DNA from: Meloidogyne chitwoodi
Taxonomy: Eukaryota; Nematoda; Chromadorea; Rhabditida; Meloidogynidae
Direction of reading: 5' to 3'
NCBI GenBank assembly: GCA_015183035.1
Contig: JACZZP010000005.1
Location: forward strand, 1,860,001 to 1,924,000
Length of the DNA: 64,000 nt
The position numbers and the translations under genes are program-made. How positions within the stretch are numbered: position 1 is the stretch's first letter; each line of letters begins with the position of its first letter. Below the pieces are notes generated by a model. The model saw nothing but the letters and a program-made list of their open reading frames with translations. It did not search any database and was not told the DNA's origin. Positions 34,382-46,886 of the stretch are shown in pieces.

Positions 34382-36561
34382 CTAAAAAACATTAATTGTT
34401 TGAAAATGACTTAAAGCATAACAATATTCTTTTTCAGTTGCATTTTCAATTCCCCCCTCTTTCATTGATTTAATTTGTTCAAATATAAATTTTTTATTTA
34501 AATCGTCCAATGTATTAAAATAATTATTGAAATTGCCAAAATCAAATGAATACTTAAAATAATAAAATTTAAATTAAATTAAATTAAAAAATTAAATTAA
34601 AAATTATATTAGAATTTTAGGGTAAACAAAAGGTAAATATAGAAAATTAAATAATAATTTTCGGAATCGGGAATTTTCAAAAAAATTTATTGACGAATAT
34701 TGTGAAATATTAAATAGTGATTATATATATTACATTTATATATTAAATTATTCTTTCTGAATTTAAAATAAATGTCTCAGAATGAAAGCTTTTTGTAAAA
34801 ATAATAAAATATTGGCGGGTTCACTCATTTAACAAAAAATCAAAAATTTAAAAATAAAAATATATATTTAACTCTTACCACAAAATTAAATTCTTCATTT
34901 GAATAAACAGGATGTTCAATAAAAAATTGATATACTAAAATATTTTCTTCTTCATTATCTTCTACTTCTTCACTACTAGATAAATCACAAAATATACAAA
35001 TTTCATTATCATTTAATAAATCATCATTTCGACATAAAGGACAAGAAGGATTTGAAGGATTATTTTCTATCCTTAAATTTTTATTATTTTTTAAAATTAA
35101 TAAAAACTAAAAAAAACATTAACCATTTTCGTATGCATGGTTTATGAAATTTGTGCTGAAATAATATTTAAAAAATTTAAAAATATTTTTCCTTAAGAAA
35201 ATTTATAATTTTAATTAAATAATTAATAATATAAAATATATTTTTATAAATACCTGTACACATTTTCCAAAGTTATTTGTTTCTAAAGACATTAGTTCTT
35301 TACAAATTGAACATTCAATCTTTTCATTATTATTTTCATAATCCTTTGGAATTTTTATTTTTAATTTTTCGTAATATTTTTCATTTAATAATATTTCATT
35401 TGAAATATTATTTTCTTTCCTAATTAATTTAAAATAATTTATAAATTTAATTAAATAAATTTTATACTTTAATATCCAATAATTTCTTTCTTCTTCTTTA
35501 TTTTCTTTTTCCTCATTAGAGGATAAAAAATTTTCAAGAATTTTAAATTGTTTTTTAAAATTAAAAAAATCTAATCCTTCAACAGGAAAACCAATATCAA
35601 ATTTAATTTTCATATTAATACCAGAAGATGCTCCAAAAATTATTTTATAATTTAGATTAAAATTTGGTTTGTAAATCTTCCAAAAACGCTTTTTTAAAAA
35701 AATTAAATATTTATTTTTATTAAATAAATAAATTATTAAATTAAATAAATAAATATATTACCGAAGAATTAACTCCAATAGTTTTTATATTTATAATAAT
35801 TGCTGATAATATATTATTATTTTTAATTTCAAGATTTATATTAAAATCTGATTTTACAGAATATACTATACCAGAACAAACATTTCCAACAGAAAATATA
35901 TTTTTTTCATAAACACATCTAACATAAATCTAAAAAAACAATTAATAATTCTTTAATTTTAGGAAAGATATCCCTTCCGAAAATTTTGATCGAGATTTGA
36001 AAATTTAATCCCGGTATCGATATTAGCAAAAATCAGGATTTGGATTAAGAAAAATTGGGAGATTATATTCTGACCTAGATCCTGATATTCCTCTCAACAA
36101 TAATATTAGTAAATAGTAAATTAATATTAATTTTACTTAAATTGTATTAATTAACGGATTAACAAGAATAGAGTAATCCAAAAAAATAATTTTTAAAATT
36201 ATATAAGAAAAAATGAGGGAAAAGAAATAAAAAAAGTACCCAAAATAACCTCATAATTTTGGTTTCCCGGTAATGCTGGTTCAATTATTCCAGAAAATAA
36301 AATAGTATTTATTTTTTCTACAACATTTTCTTTTTTTGTATATTTTTTATAGTACTTTTCTTTCATATTTTGGGCAAAACCAATTATTTTTGGTTTTATT
36401 TTATTAATTTTATTTTTTAAATTAAATTGCTCATTATTTTGAGTTATTTCTCTTACTTTATGTTTTATTAATTTAAATAATTTATTTTCATTTGAATAAT
36501 TAAAATAAAGAAAAAATAAAATAATAATTAGCAGAATATTTCGATAAATATTAATAAACAT
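34382..36561 (-). CDS. RING-H2 finger protein with N-terminal hydrophobic leader, 436 aa
   Basis: Six exons join in phase: 36561-36250, 35929-35762, 35688-35254, 35155-35124, 35071-34879 and 34552-34382 (1311 nt). The leader NILLIIILFFLYF may be a signal or an anchor. A Lys-rich region and a segment with paired cysteines follow. The C-terminal half holds a complete RING-H2: CSICKELMS..., GKCVQHKFHKPCIRKW, then SCPLCRND. The order is C-x2-C...C-x2-H-x2-H-x2-C...C-x2-C, assembled across three exons, one of only 32 nt. RING-H2 domains recruit ubiquitin-conjugating enzymes, so an E3 ligase role, perhaps at a membrane, is likely. An acidic stretch (EEVEDNEEE) follows. I cannot name an orthologue. 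Confidence 0.82.
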
Positions 36562-38032
36562 TTTTAGAGGTAATTATTTAGAATAATAAAATGCTAAAAT
36601 ATAATTATAAAATAAATAATATTATAATTATTGGAGATCGGGAAATTGCTAAAATAAAATTCAAGTAAAATAATTTGAAAAAAAATTTGACCAAATATTT
36701 GAATATATTTTAATCTGGCCGATCTCTAATACTAACATGCTGAAAAAGTTAATATTTTTTAAAAATTAAAATATTTTATACGCTAAAGGAAATAAAATAG
36801 ATGATAGTGTCTCGGAATTTTAGTCACTGGAAAGTTCATTACCAAATTCGCAATTTCCATTTAGTTGAACAATTAATTAATTAATTCTTCTTTTTTGGAT
36901 ATGGCCGGGGTTGGTGTTTTATTATTTCTTCAGTTTTAAGTCGTTCCGCTTAAATTTACTCTAATATGTTTGTTTATTTTGGTCTATCCAAAGGAAAAAA
37001 AAAGAGAGAAAAGAAATTAATAAAATAAAAAAATGAAGAAGGCTAATTTTAGAATATTAGAAATAAATTTTATTATAGACTTTATGTAGGTAATTTGTTG
37101 GCAAATTATTGACTAAAATCAATTTTAAAGAATATATATATATGTACTTTAGTAGATTTATTTGAGAGAAAGAGAGAAATTAATTTAGAAAAAAATAGTT
37201 AAAGAAAAAATTAATAATTTCTCTAACAGGAAAATTTATTAAAGAAAATTAATTTGGAGAATTTAAGTTTTAATCCAGACGATGGAATTTTGTTTTTGGA
37301 AAGTTAGGCTCAAACATTTTGGAATTTTGGATTCCAGAGGAAATTTAGGTCTATAATAAATTTAAATAAACAAAGAGAAGTTAATTATAAGTAAAGATTT
37401 CAAATAAGAATAGACATTAAAATTTATTTTTCAAATAAACTGTTGATTTAAATGTATTTATTTATTACTTTAATTTTTATTTCACTTTAAGCCTAAATTT
37501 CAATCAAACTTTCCAGATTCAAGGACTCAATTTTAAAATAGACATTTAAAATATTTAAGAAAGTTTTATCATTTACTTTTTATAATTAATTATCTAATAG
37601 AAATAATTTATTAATTATATATTATTTGTTTAGCATCTTTTAAAGATTAGATATTAATTATTATAAGTTGCCAAAAAATAAAATTATATTTAAAATAAAT
37701 TAAAAATTAAAAAAAAAAACAAAAATACAATACACAATTATTTTATTAAAATATATATATATATTTATTTATGTAAATATATTCCTTTTTTGTTTTGCCA
37801 AAAAAATAAAATATTATTATTATTTTGGTATTATCATATTTAAATATTTAATTGAAAAATTTAAAAAATTATAGTTTAATTTTTGGCCAATCTATAATTA
37901 TAATTTTTTAAAATCTGAGTAAATAAAAATTAAAAATATTCTAATAAATTTTTTTTCTAATTTAAAACATTTTTCCATCTAAAATTAATTTTATTCCAAC
38001 AAAATTAAAAAAAAATTAAAATAATTAAAAAA
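36562..38032. other. Intergenic, nothing recognised
   Basis: About 1.5 kb between divergent genes (RING-H2 minus, carboxypeptidase D plus). No frame above background and no inverted-repeat ends. A region at 37260-37510 has mixed composition and might be an old decayed repeat. Confidence 0.4.
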
Positions 38033-41000
38033 ATGTTTTTTAAATTTAATAAAATATTTAATTTAAATATTAATATATATTTTTTATTTATTTTATTTTT
38101 ATTTAAAAATATTTATTCACAAACAGCAGATATGGATAAAATTGGTGATTTACTCTCAGGGCTAAACTTCAAAATTAATTTTGATCATTACTCAGGTATT
38201 ATAATTTAATTAAAAAATTAAATATTATTTAAAAAATATTTTTAAATTATTAAATTATTTTTTTTTAATTAAAACCGTTGGAATGGAATAAATAATTAAT
38301 TAATTTTTATATTTTTTTTTGAGATAAGCTTATGAAAAATTAATTTTGGGTCTCCTCAGATTTTTTATGAAAAAAATATATTATTAAATAATAATAATTT
38401 TAAGATAATATTTTTTAAATTCAATTAAAACTTGTTAATTTAATTTTTTAGGCTATCTTTCAGCTTTAGACAAATATATGTTACATTATTGGTTTGTTAC
38501 TTCTCAAACGAAATCAAATAAATTGGTAAAATAAATATAATAATTTATTTATATTTTAAAATATTTTAATTATAATATTAATTTTTAAAGATTTTTTGGT
38601 TTAACGGTGGTCCAGGTTGTTCTTCATTAGATGGATTACTTGCAGAAATGGGACCTTATTTAGTTAATTCTGATGGAAAATCTCTTAGAAAAAATAATTA
38701 TTCTTGGAATAAATATTCTTCAATGGTTTTTATTGAATCTCCTGCTGGAGTTGGTTATTCTTATTCAATTGATGGAAATATTTCTACTAATGATGATAAT
38801 GTTTATTAAATAATATTTTTATAAAATTTTAATTATTTTAAAGACAGCTGAGGCTAATTATCAAGCAATAAAACAATTCCTCCAAATACATTCTTCTTAT
38901 AGAAAACATTCAATTTATTTAATGGGAGAGTCTTATGCAGGTGTTTATTTGCCATTAATTGCTTCTAAAATTATTGATGGACAAAAGAAATTTCCAATAA
39001 ATTTAAAAGTTATTTTTTTTTAATAAAAAATTAATTAATTAAAATTTTTTAAAAGGGAATGGCAATAGGAAATGGATATTTAAGTAATATTTTAAATATT
39101 AATACAGCCCCTCTTTTTGCTTATAGCCATGGAATTATTAATGAAAGGTTTTGGAAAGTATTTAGAAAAAAATGTTGTAATGGTTGTGTTGGTAAAATAT
39201 ATTTTTTTTTAATTTAATTTAATTAATTAAATTAATATTTTTAAAAAGAATTATTTATTTAATTAATTAATTATTAAAATTTATTAAAAAATCATAAAAT
39301 TTAGAAGGTTGTGATATTTACCATTTTGATGACAAAAAAGATGCTAGATGTATAGATGAGGTTAATAAATTTTAAAACTTATATTCAGCTTACTAACTTG
39401 ATAAAGTTAAGGAGACACTAAATAATTACCTTATATTTTATTATATCAAAAGTTAAAGAAATATTCCAATTTTAGATTTTAATAATAATTATAGGAGTTG
39501 AACACGTGTTAATAAAATTAACTTTTTAATTTTGTAAAATTCCTTTAATTTTTAAAATTTAAAAAATAATTAAATCTAATAATATATTCTCTACTATATC
39601 TTTTTTAGTTACCAAATAATCTTTTATAAATTTTGTAAATTTATAAAAAATTGATTTTACTTTATTTTTTTATAAAATAAATTTAAAATATAAATTAAAA
39701 AAAATTTATTTTAAATCACACTCTATATATATATATATTTATTAAATTTAATTTAAATTAAATTTTCTTTTTAGTCTGATAAAATTTATGATGCACTTTG
39801 GGGCGGAGAATTTAATCCTTATGATATGTTTAGAAAATGTGGTATATAATTTAATGTTAATTAATTAATTAATTAAATATTTATTTAATTAATTAAATTA
39901 AGAATCTTCCTCTTCTAACAACAATTCTTCTAATAAAAATATAAAAATAAATAAATATCCAATGCTTATTAATTTATTATTTTCTAAAATTAAAAAAAGA
40001 GATTTAATATTAAAAAATAAAAAAATAGTAAATAATAATAATAAATTAATTTATGCAAGTGGAGGAACACCTTGTATTAATAGTAAATATATTTTAATTT
40101 AAAAATTTATTATTTGTTTAATTTATAGATGATGCTATTAATAATTATATGAGACAATCTGCAGGTTTAAAAAAAAATAATTTTTTTTTAATTTTTTGTG
40201 CCTTATTAATTGAACTTTTTATTTTTAAAACCTAAAAAAGAACAGAAAAATTGTTATGGAAGAGAAACGGTTTTTTACTGAAAAGGCCATTTTTTATTTT
40301 GAATAAATTCTAAAAATATTTCTTCCAATTTTTAATTAAAAAATTCAAAAAAAATTTTATTGTGTTAAAAGGTGTCATTTTGTTCTTTTTTTTAATTTAA
40401 AAAAATATTTAAATATTTTTGGTTTGTTTAACAAAAAAAATTAATAAAATTCAATAATTAATTTATTTATTAAAGTTAAACTTTCACTTCATATTCCTCA
40501 AAATCAAAATTTTAATTGGGAAGCATGTAATTTAAATTTCTCATTACAATCAATTTATAAAACACAATATGGTTTAAATTTAATTAAAAAAATAAATTAA
40601 TTAAAAATTAATTTATTTTAAAGAAAATATGACTGAAATTGTTAAAAAAGTTTTAAATTCAAATATATCAACTTTATTATATTATGGGGATACTGACACT
40701 GTTTGCAATTTTCTTATTGGACAGAAATTTGCAGCACAACTTGGATTTAAAGTAATTTTTATTTTTAATTTTAATTTATAAATATTTTTTAATTTTTTAT
40801 TTAAATTTGTTTTAATATTTAAATTAATTTAATAAAAATTATTTAATTAAAAAAAAGTTGAAAAACCCAAGTCATCCATGGTTTTTAAAAGGACAAGTTG
40901 GTGGTTTTGTAACAGAATATTTTGGAAATTTAACTTATTTAACTGGTATTTTAATTAAATTAATATATAAATTCTTTTATATTTTTAGTTAAAGGAGTTG

Positions 41001-41130
41001 GACATTTAGTAAGTTTTTTAAAAATAATTATTTTTAATATAATATTTAAAATTATTTTTAGGTACCAAAATGGGCTCCAGCACAAGCTGAATATATTATT
41101 AAACAATTCTTATTTGGGGAAAAAATATAA
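38033..41130 (+). CDS. Serine carboxypeptidase (S10 family), 495 aa, carboxypeptidase D
   Basis: Fourteen exons join in phase: 38033-38195, 38452-38525, 38591-38800, 38844-39008, 39056-39191, 39305-39360, 39775-39841, 39903-40082, 40129-40164, 40476-40571, 40624-40751, 40858-40945, 40989-41008 and 41062-41130 (1488 nt). The leader [12 protein letters not shown] is followed by the S10 domain with [25 protein letters not shown] and KGVGHL (the usual M after the catalytic His is L). The linker exon 8 is Ser/Asn/Lys-rich, as in copy B. Exon-intron layout matches copies A and B position for position, so all derive from one ancestor. Exon 3 is nearly identical to that of copy B. Secreted or lysosomal peptidase expected. 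Confidence 0.9.
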
Positions 41131-41449
41131 AATAATTAATTAAATAAAATATTATTTCTAAATTAATATACTAAATAAATATTTATTTTAAATTTTTCCC
41201 ATTCCTCTTTTTCGGTTAATTTAATTTAAAAAAAATTTTTATTGACTATTTTGGGGATAAATTAATATTTCTTAATTTTGCCCTTTTCCTTCATTTTCTC
41301 TTTTATTAATAAATTTCATAATTAAAAGGGTAAATAAATAAACATTCTTTTTAAATTTTTTTTAATTTTTAAATTAATTAATTAAATAAATAATATTCTT
41401 AATTTTCAGCTCTTTTTAAAAATTAAATTATTATAATTTTATTAAAATT
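41131..41449. other. Intergenic, nothing recognised
   Basis: 319-bp AT-rich spacer between two plus-strand genes; no feature recognised. Confidence 0.35.
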
Positions 41450-42949
41450 ATGTTTCTTAATTTAATAAAATTAAACATTTCTATTACCAACATTTTAATA
41501 TTTAATTTATTTTTTGGTAATTATTTTTCTTTATTTTTTAAATAAAATTAAAAAATAAATTTAGTTTTGACATTTATTTTAAATAATAATTTTTATGTTC
41601 AAAGTAAAGATACTAGTGGATTATTGGCAACAATAATTATTAAATCTAGTTTTTTTTCAAATATTCGTAAAAATCAAATTCCATTAAATAATATTTATTT
41701 TATGCAATTTGAATTAAAATTTAATAAATATTTTAAATTATTTGCAAATGAAGAATTATGGGAAAAATTTGAAGTAGCTCAAGTTAAATATAAAGAATCA
41801 GAAAAACACTCAAAACAAATAATGTTTGGATTAAAAGATAGAAAATTTAATATAAGTAAATTTCTTTTTAATTAATAAAAAAAATTATTTATTTAATTTA
41901 ATTTTTATATAAAATGGGTAAATCTTTTAAAGTTAAATATATAATTGTCTAACTCATAAAGTAAATTAGAAAAAAAATTATAGAATTGGGCTTTTTTATT
42001 TGAGAAGATCATCAACAAAATTTTTTATTATCTTCAATTATCTTTACATTGATTGACTTTAATTTATTTTTTAATTTTAACTATTATGGGAAGAATAATA
42101 GAAAACAATTTTAAATAAAATTATATATTTTTTCAATAAATGTTGGGATTATTATAAAATAAATAATATTCTTTATTAATAAATATTCTAATTATAATAT
42201 AAATAATCTAAAAAATAAAATATTTAAAATATTTTTTTTTAAATTAGGTCCAGATTTTTTGAGTTTTGTTGGAGCTAGAACAATGTTAATTGCATTTAAT
42301 GAACTTTCTAAAATAATTAATAAATCTTTTGATAAAAATAATAATAAAATAAATAATTTATATAATCAAACTAACTTTAATAATTGGAATATTTTTAAAG
42401 AATTATTTAAAATAGAATTTAAAAAATTAAAGCCCTTAATTTTAAAAAAATTAAATAATAATGAAGATGAATATTTAAACGAAAAGTTTTATAATATATT
42501 ATGGAGATTAGATGATAATATTAATATAATAGAGAATCAATTAAAAAGTTGTTTTAAATGTAAGAGTTAATTTAATTTAAAATATTTTTTTTTATTTTTT
42601 TTTAATTAAAAACATTTTAGAAATAAAAATAGTTAACAATTTTATTTTTAATTTTTTAGCCGTTGAAGATTTGGAAAAAATTTCTTTATTAATATTTATT
42701 CATGAATTATATTTCAAAATATTAATTGAATTAGAAAATTCAGAAAAATTAAAATTTTATTTTTGTCAATATAAATGGCTTTTAGCAATAATAAATACTT
42801 TTAGTAATTTTATTAGAGATAAATTAAAAGGATTGGGAAATTATAAAGAAATTTCTTTAATTAATAATTCTATTATTGAAAATATTTTTAATGAGAAAAA
42901 TCGTCCAGTACCTCCAACACCTCATCAATCACCAGAAACTTCAAATTAA
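41450..42949 (+). CDS. Secreted Asn/Lys/Ile-rich protein, 319 aa
   Basis: Four exons join in phase: 41450-41516, 41565-41855, 42248-42559 and 42660-42949 (960 nt). The N-terminus (start MFLNLIKLNISITN, then ILIFNLFFGVLTFI) is hydrophobic and fits a signal peptide or anchor. The chain is then helical and Asn/Lys-rich, with a few cysteines (KSCFKC at the exon 3 end) and a Pro-rich tail (RPVPPTPHQSPETSN). No domain was recognised. The clear drop in stop density and the consistent phases support a real gene. It resembles the other Asn-rich secreted proteins of the window only in composition. Confidence 0.68.
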
Positions 42950-43445
42950 AATATATGTGAAATAAAAGAAAAAATTAAATTAATTTTTTAGTGATATAAT
43001 TAGTGTAATTTTAGTAGAATTTATAATATATTTATTATTAATTAATAAATTTTTTTAAAACAAAAATGAACATTTTAAAACTTTTTGTTTTGTTAGATAA
43101 ACTTTTCAAAATTTATATTCACATACTTTGAATTCTTTAAATTGCATCATATTTAATTTTTGAAATATGTATAATGTAGAATATATTAATAATTAATTAT
43201 ATCTTCAAACTTGCTTTCCGGACTTCCTACTTCTTTATTTTTGTAAGCAAACATTTTGTTTGCTAATTTTTAGTTAAGCCTTTAAAAAATAATTTTCTTA
43301 TTTTTTAAATAATGTTCTCTTATATTAACTATTTAAATTATCTTTATTATTTAATCTATTTAACTTTATAATTTATCAGTACAATAATTGATCTCCAAAA
43401 ATATTAATAGAGGTTAGCAAACAAAGTTATAATTTACATTTATTA
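42950..43445. other. Intergenic, nothing recognised
   Basis: AT-rich spacer between the 319-aa gene and the foldback element; nothing recognised. Confidence 0.35.
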
Positions 43446-44392
43446 GGGTGTCCCATAAGTTCTGCACGTTGGTACGCCATTTTGCGTACAGTAGTCCAAT
43501 TTTTACAAGTGATATACCAAATTAAAGTTCTAACTGTGCACTACAAGATGACCGAAGCACTTTTCCCAATTTTCATTTCTGGCAGAGATATAGCGGATAT
43601 CCGGGATATACCAAACTTCCTTAATCCGGATATATGTCAAAAAAATTTTTTAATTTTTTTTAAATTTATATTAAAATTCTGCGTATTTTTATGAATAGAA
43701 TGCAAAAAAATCCACAAAAAATTATGAATTTGAGTCGAGTTATGATTTTTTGAAACTTTACTGCTTTTTACCCTAAATTTAAAAAAAAAATTGAAATTTT
43801 TTTTATTATATATAAATGTTAGCTCATTTGAAAGAGCTCGTTGAGATGAGTTGATTAAGAGCAAATCAGCTCGATTTAAAAAAATTTAAACAAAGTTATA
43901 CTCAAAGGACAAAGCTTATCATAAATGATTACAGTTTTTCCAGCGCTGTTAAAATTCAACCAAATTTATTAATTTTGCTCTTAATCAACTCATCTCAACG
44001 AGCTCTTTCAAATGAGCTAACATTTATATATAATAAAAAAAATTTCAATTTTTTTTTAAATTTAGGGTAAAAAGCAGTAAAGTTTCAAAAAATCATAACT
44101 CGACTCAAATTCATAATTTTTTGTGGATTTTTTTGCATTCTATTCATAAAAATACGCAGAATTTTAATATAAATTTAAAAAAAATTAAAAAATTTTTTTG
44201 ACATATATCCGGATTAAGGAAGTTTGGTATATCCAGGATATCCGCTATATCTCTGCCAGAAATGAAAATTGGGAAAAGTGCTTCGGTCATCTTGTAGTGC
44301 ACAGTTAGAACTTTAATTTGGTATATCACTTGTAAAAATTGGACTACTGTACGCAAAATGGCGTACCAACGTGCAGAACTTATGGGACACCC
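43446..44392. mobile_element. Foldback element, 947 bp, 421-bp inverted arms, TA target
   Basis: The left end GGGTGTCCCATAAGTTCTGC is mirrored exactly at the right. The arms 43446-43866 and 43972-44392 are almost perfectly complementary; the one clear mismatch is ATCCGGG against ATCCAGG (43601 and 44237). A loop of about 105 bp separates them. TA flanks both sides (43444-43445 and 44393-44394). TA duplication and GGGTGTCCCA-type tips fit a Tc1/mariner-type MITE. The identical 70-codon frames in both arms are a consequence of the symmetry. Confidence 0.9.
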
Positions 44393-44394
44393 TA

Positions 44395-44860
44395 AGTAAA
44401 TGTATTAACATTTATTACAAAATTAATAAAAAAATTTTATTAAATAAAATTTTTAAAATTTAAAATATAATAAATTTAATTAATTGGGTATAAATCGTTA
44501 TACAAATAAAAATATTTAAAAATTAAATTATTCTTATTTTAAAATTAAAATAAATTAAAAATAAAAAATATTATTTATAATAATAATTAAATAAATGTTA
44601 TTAAAATTTAAAATTAGTAATGATTATTATTAATTCATTTAAAATGTTATAATAATAAAATAATATTAAATAAATAAATATTTATATTTAAATGTTATTT
44701 TATGTGTAAAAGAAATAAAATAAGTGGGTGTAATAAAAATATTATTCATAAATAAATTAAATTTAAAATATTTCTCCACACTTTATAAACTTGGTTATTT
44801 TAGAAATTAAATTTAATATATTATTATTTTTTGAATTATTTGAAGAGAATTAATTCAAAT
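44395..44860. other. Intergenic, nothing recognised
   Basis: AT-rich promoter-side spacer of the Cys-repeat gene; nothing specific recognised. Confidence 0.35.
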
Positions 44861-45659
44861 ATGCAAAAGGTACTATTTTTTTCTTTTTTTATTTTTTCTT
44901 AATAAATATTTTTAAAAAATAATTTTAGATTTTTACTGTAATTATAATTTATGGTTTGGCTGTTTTGTTAAATGCAAAATATCATGAAAAAAATAATCAT
45001 AAACAACACATAACACCAGATAATGATAAATATCCACCACCAAATAAAGGTTATGGTTATTATGTTCCTCCAACTGGTAAAAAACATTCACAACAAAATA
45101 AAGATCAGACTACTACAACAACTGAAGTGCCAACAACTGAAGTTCCAACAACTGTAGAAGTGACAGAAAAACCAGAAGAAGAACCAACAGAAGAACCTAT
45201 AATACCTGAAGAACCTGAAAATGAAAATATAGGAGAAGAAATTAATGAAAATAATAATAATAATGAAGAAGATGGTGAAAATGATGGTGGAGATAATCCT
45301 GATAATAATATTGATAATAATATTGATAATAAAGATGATGTAGAAAATGACCCAGCAAGTGGTGGAAGTGCCTGTTGGAGTGGTTGTAATCTTGGATGGA
45401 CTTGTTGGAGAGGTACTTGTTATCCAAACTGTGCAGGAAAATGGGGAGGTTGTGGTAATGGATGGTCTTGTTATAAAAATTCTTGTTATAAAAATTGTGG
45501 AGGAAAATGGGGAGGATGCAGTAGTGGATATGTAAGTATTTTTTTAAATTATTTTTATTTAAAGAAGGGTTTGATTAGAACTTATTTTATTTAATTTTAT
45601 AAAAATTCATTTTTTTTTAATTTTAGAAATGCCGTAATAATGTTTGTCAAGATTGGTGA
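44861..45659 (+). CDS. Secreted protein with Thr/Pro/Glu-rich linker and three Cys repeats, 214 aa
   Basis: Three exons join in phase: 44861-44869 (MQK), 44929-45531 and 45627-45659 (645 nt). The start MQKIFTVIIIYGLAVLLNA is a signal peptide. A Tyr/Pro/Gly segment is followed by a Thr/Val/Pro/Glu-rich region (TTEVPTTEVPTTVEV), a long acidic Asn/Asp run and ENDPAS. The C-terminus carries three near-repeats: CNLGWTCWRGTCYPNC, CGNGWSCYKNSCYKNC and CSSGYKCRNNVCQDW, joined by GKWGG. The repeat is C-x4/5-C-x4-C with aromatic residues. The low-complexity stretch is probably O-glycosylated or a spacer, and the Cys repeats probably form small disulfide knots. The family is unknown. The 9-nt first exon and ENDPA link it to the peptide at 25923-26439. 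A broken copy of its last exon lies at 54270. Confidence 0.82.
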
Positions 45660-46494
45660 ATAAAAGAAAATAAAAATAAAAGATTAATAAAAATAATTTT
45701 AAACTTTTTTTTAATATTTTGATAAATTTTTATCTTAAAATTCAAAATGACCTAAATAGATATTATTTATAAACATTCCTTAGGCTTAATTAATTGAAGG
45801 AGAAAACTATGAGAATTTATAATAAATTACATTTTTAAATTAAAGAATTTTCTATTAAAATATTAGATCGATGGTCTTTTGGTTAAAGTGTATATTTATT
45901 AAAATTAGTTTTATGTATAATTGAAAATTATTTGAAATTTTACATTTTTTTTATTTATTTTTAACTGCAGAGAATTTTAAATTCTAAAAAAAGTTTATTC
46001 AAAAGAAACTATAAATAAGTTAAACTTCGCCTTTCAAAACTCATAACTGATTTTAAAGAAATGGGAGGGGGTTAAAAGTTGTACATCTTGGGGGGTACTT
46101 TTTGTCGCGCATTCAGGAAAATTATGGATTTTTTGGTGCGGGGGTCCCTTCCCGCCGAAACAGCCCCCGCTCCTGGTCTATCTCGGGAACGGGGGCAGAT
46201 AGCGGAAAATTCCCGCTGGGAGGGGGATGTCCCACGATTAGTAGATATTAATTAAAAAAATTTTTTTTAAAAACGATCAACGGGGAAACCGGTAGGCGCG
46301 AATTCGCAGACGCCCCACATATTCGCCGAACCATAACTTGATGGGGAATTTATGTAATGAGCCAAAATTTTTTCTGAAGCTGTATCATTTGATGTAGAAG
46401 GGATCTACAGCTTTGGAAATGGGATGACACTCAAACGTGGCACTGAACTGGGTGTTGGGACAGTTCAGTGGAAAAATGTTGAGTGTCAAATGTG
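45660..46494. other. Intergenic; SPRY-type upstream block and GC-rich scrap
   Basis: 45775-45815 (CCTTAGGCTTAATTAATTGA, then GGAGAAAACTATGAGAA) matches the block found upstream of minus-strand SPRY genes, but no SPRY exon is attached. 46060-46260 is GC-richer and holds the pair CCCCCGCTCC/GGGGGCAG plus a GGGAGGGGGA tract. 46380-46490 begins the large repeat island. Confidence 0.45.
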
Positions 46495-46886
46495 CCATGT
46501 GATGGAGTGTTTAATGAGACTCAAGAATATATATGACATGTTGGGGGTACATTAGAGTCTGGGGGAGTTAGAGTCAGAAAATGATTCGCGACTAAAAAGG
46601 TTTTTTGACTCTAACTTTGCGGGAAAATTTTTTAAAATTTTTCTGTTAACGGATTCGAGGTTGGGGCTTATTTTTACCCTATAAAAGTTGTTTTTTACGA
46701 AAAAAATTTTTTCAAAATTTTTCCAAGGGGTACCCCTATAGAAATATTTTCGAAAATTTTCAAATGACCTTAACTTTATCAATTTTGGTCGGATTGAAAT
46801 GAAACAAGGTTTATTAAATGAGGTAAAAAATTAATTATTTTTGAATGAAGAAAAAGTTGAAAAATTTTAGAGTTAGGGGTAGTTAG

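Noticed and set aside
43482..44356. Two near-identical 70-codon frames on opposite strands
   Set aside because: They are the two arms of the foldback element; the frames mirror each other only because of the inverted repeat.
45242..45535. Antisense and shifted frames over the Cys-repeat gene
   Set aside because: They are shadows of the low-complexity coding exon 44929-45531.
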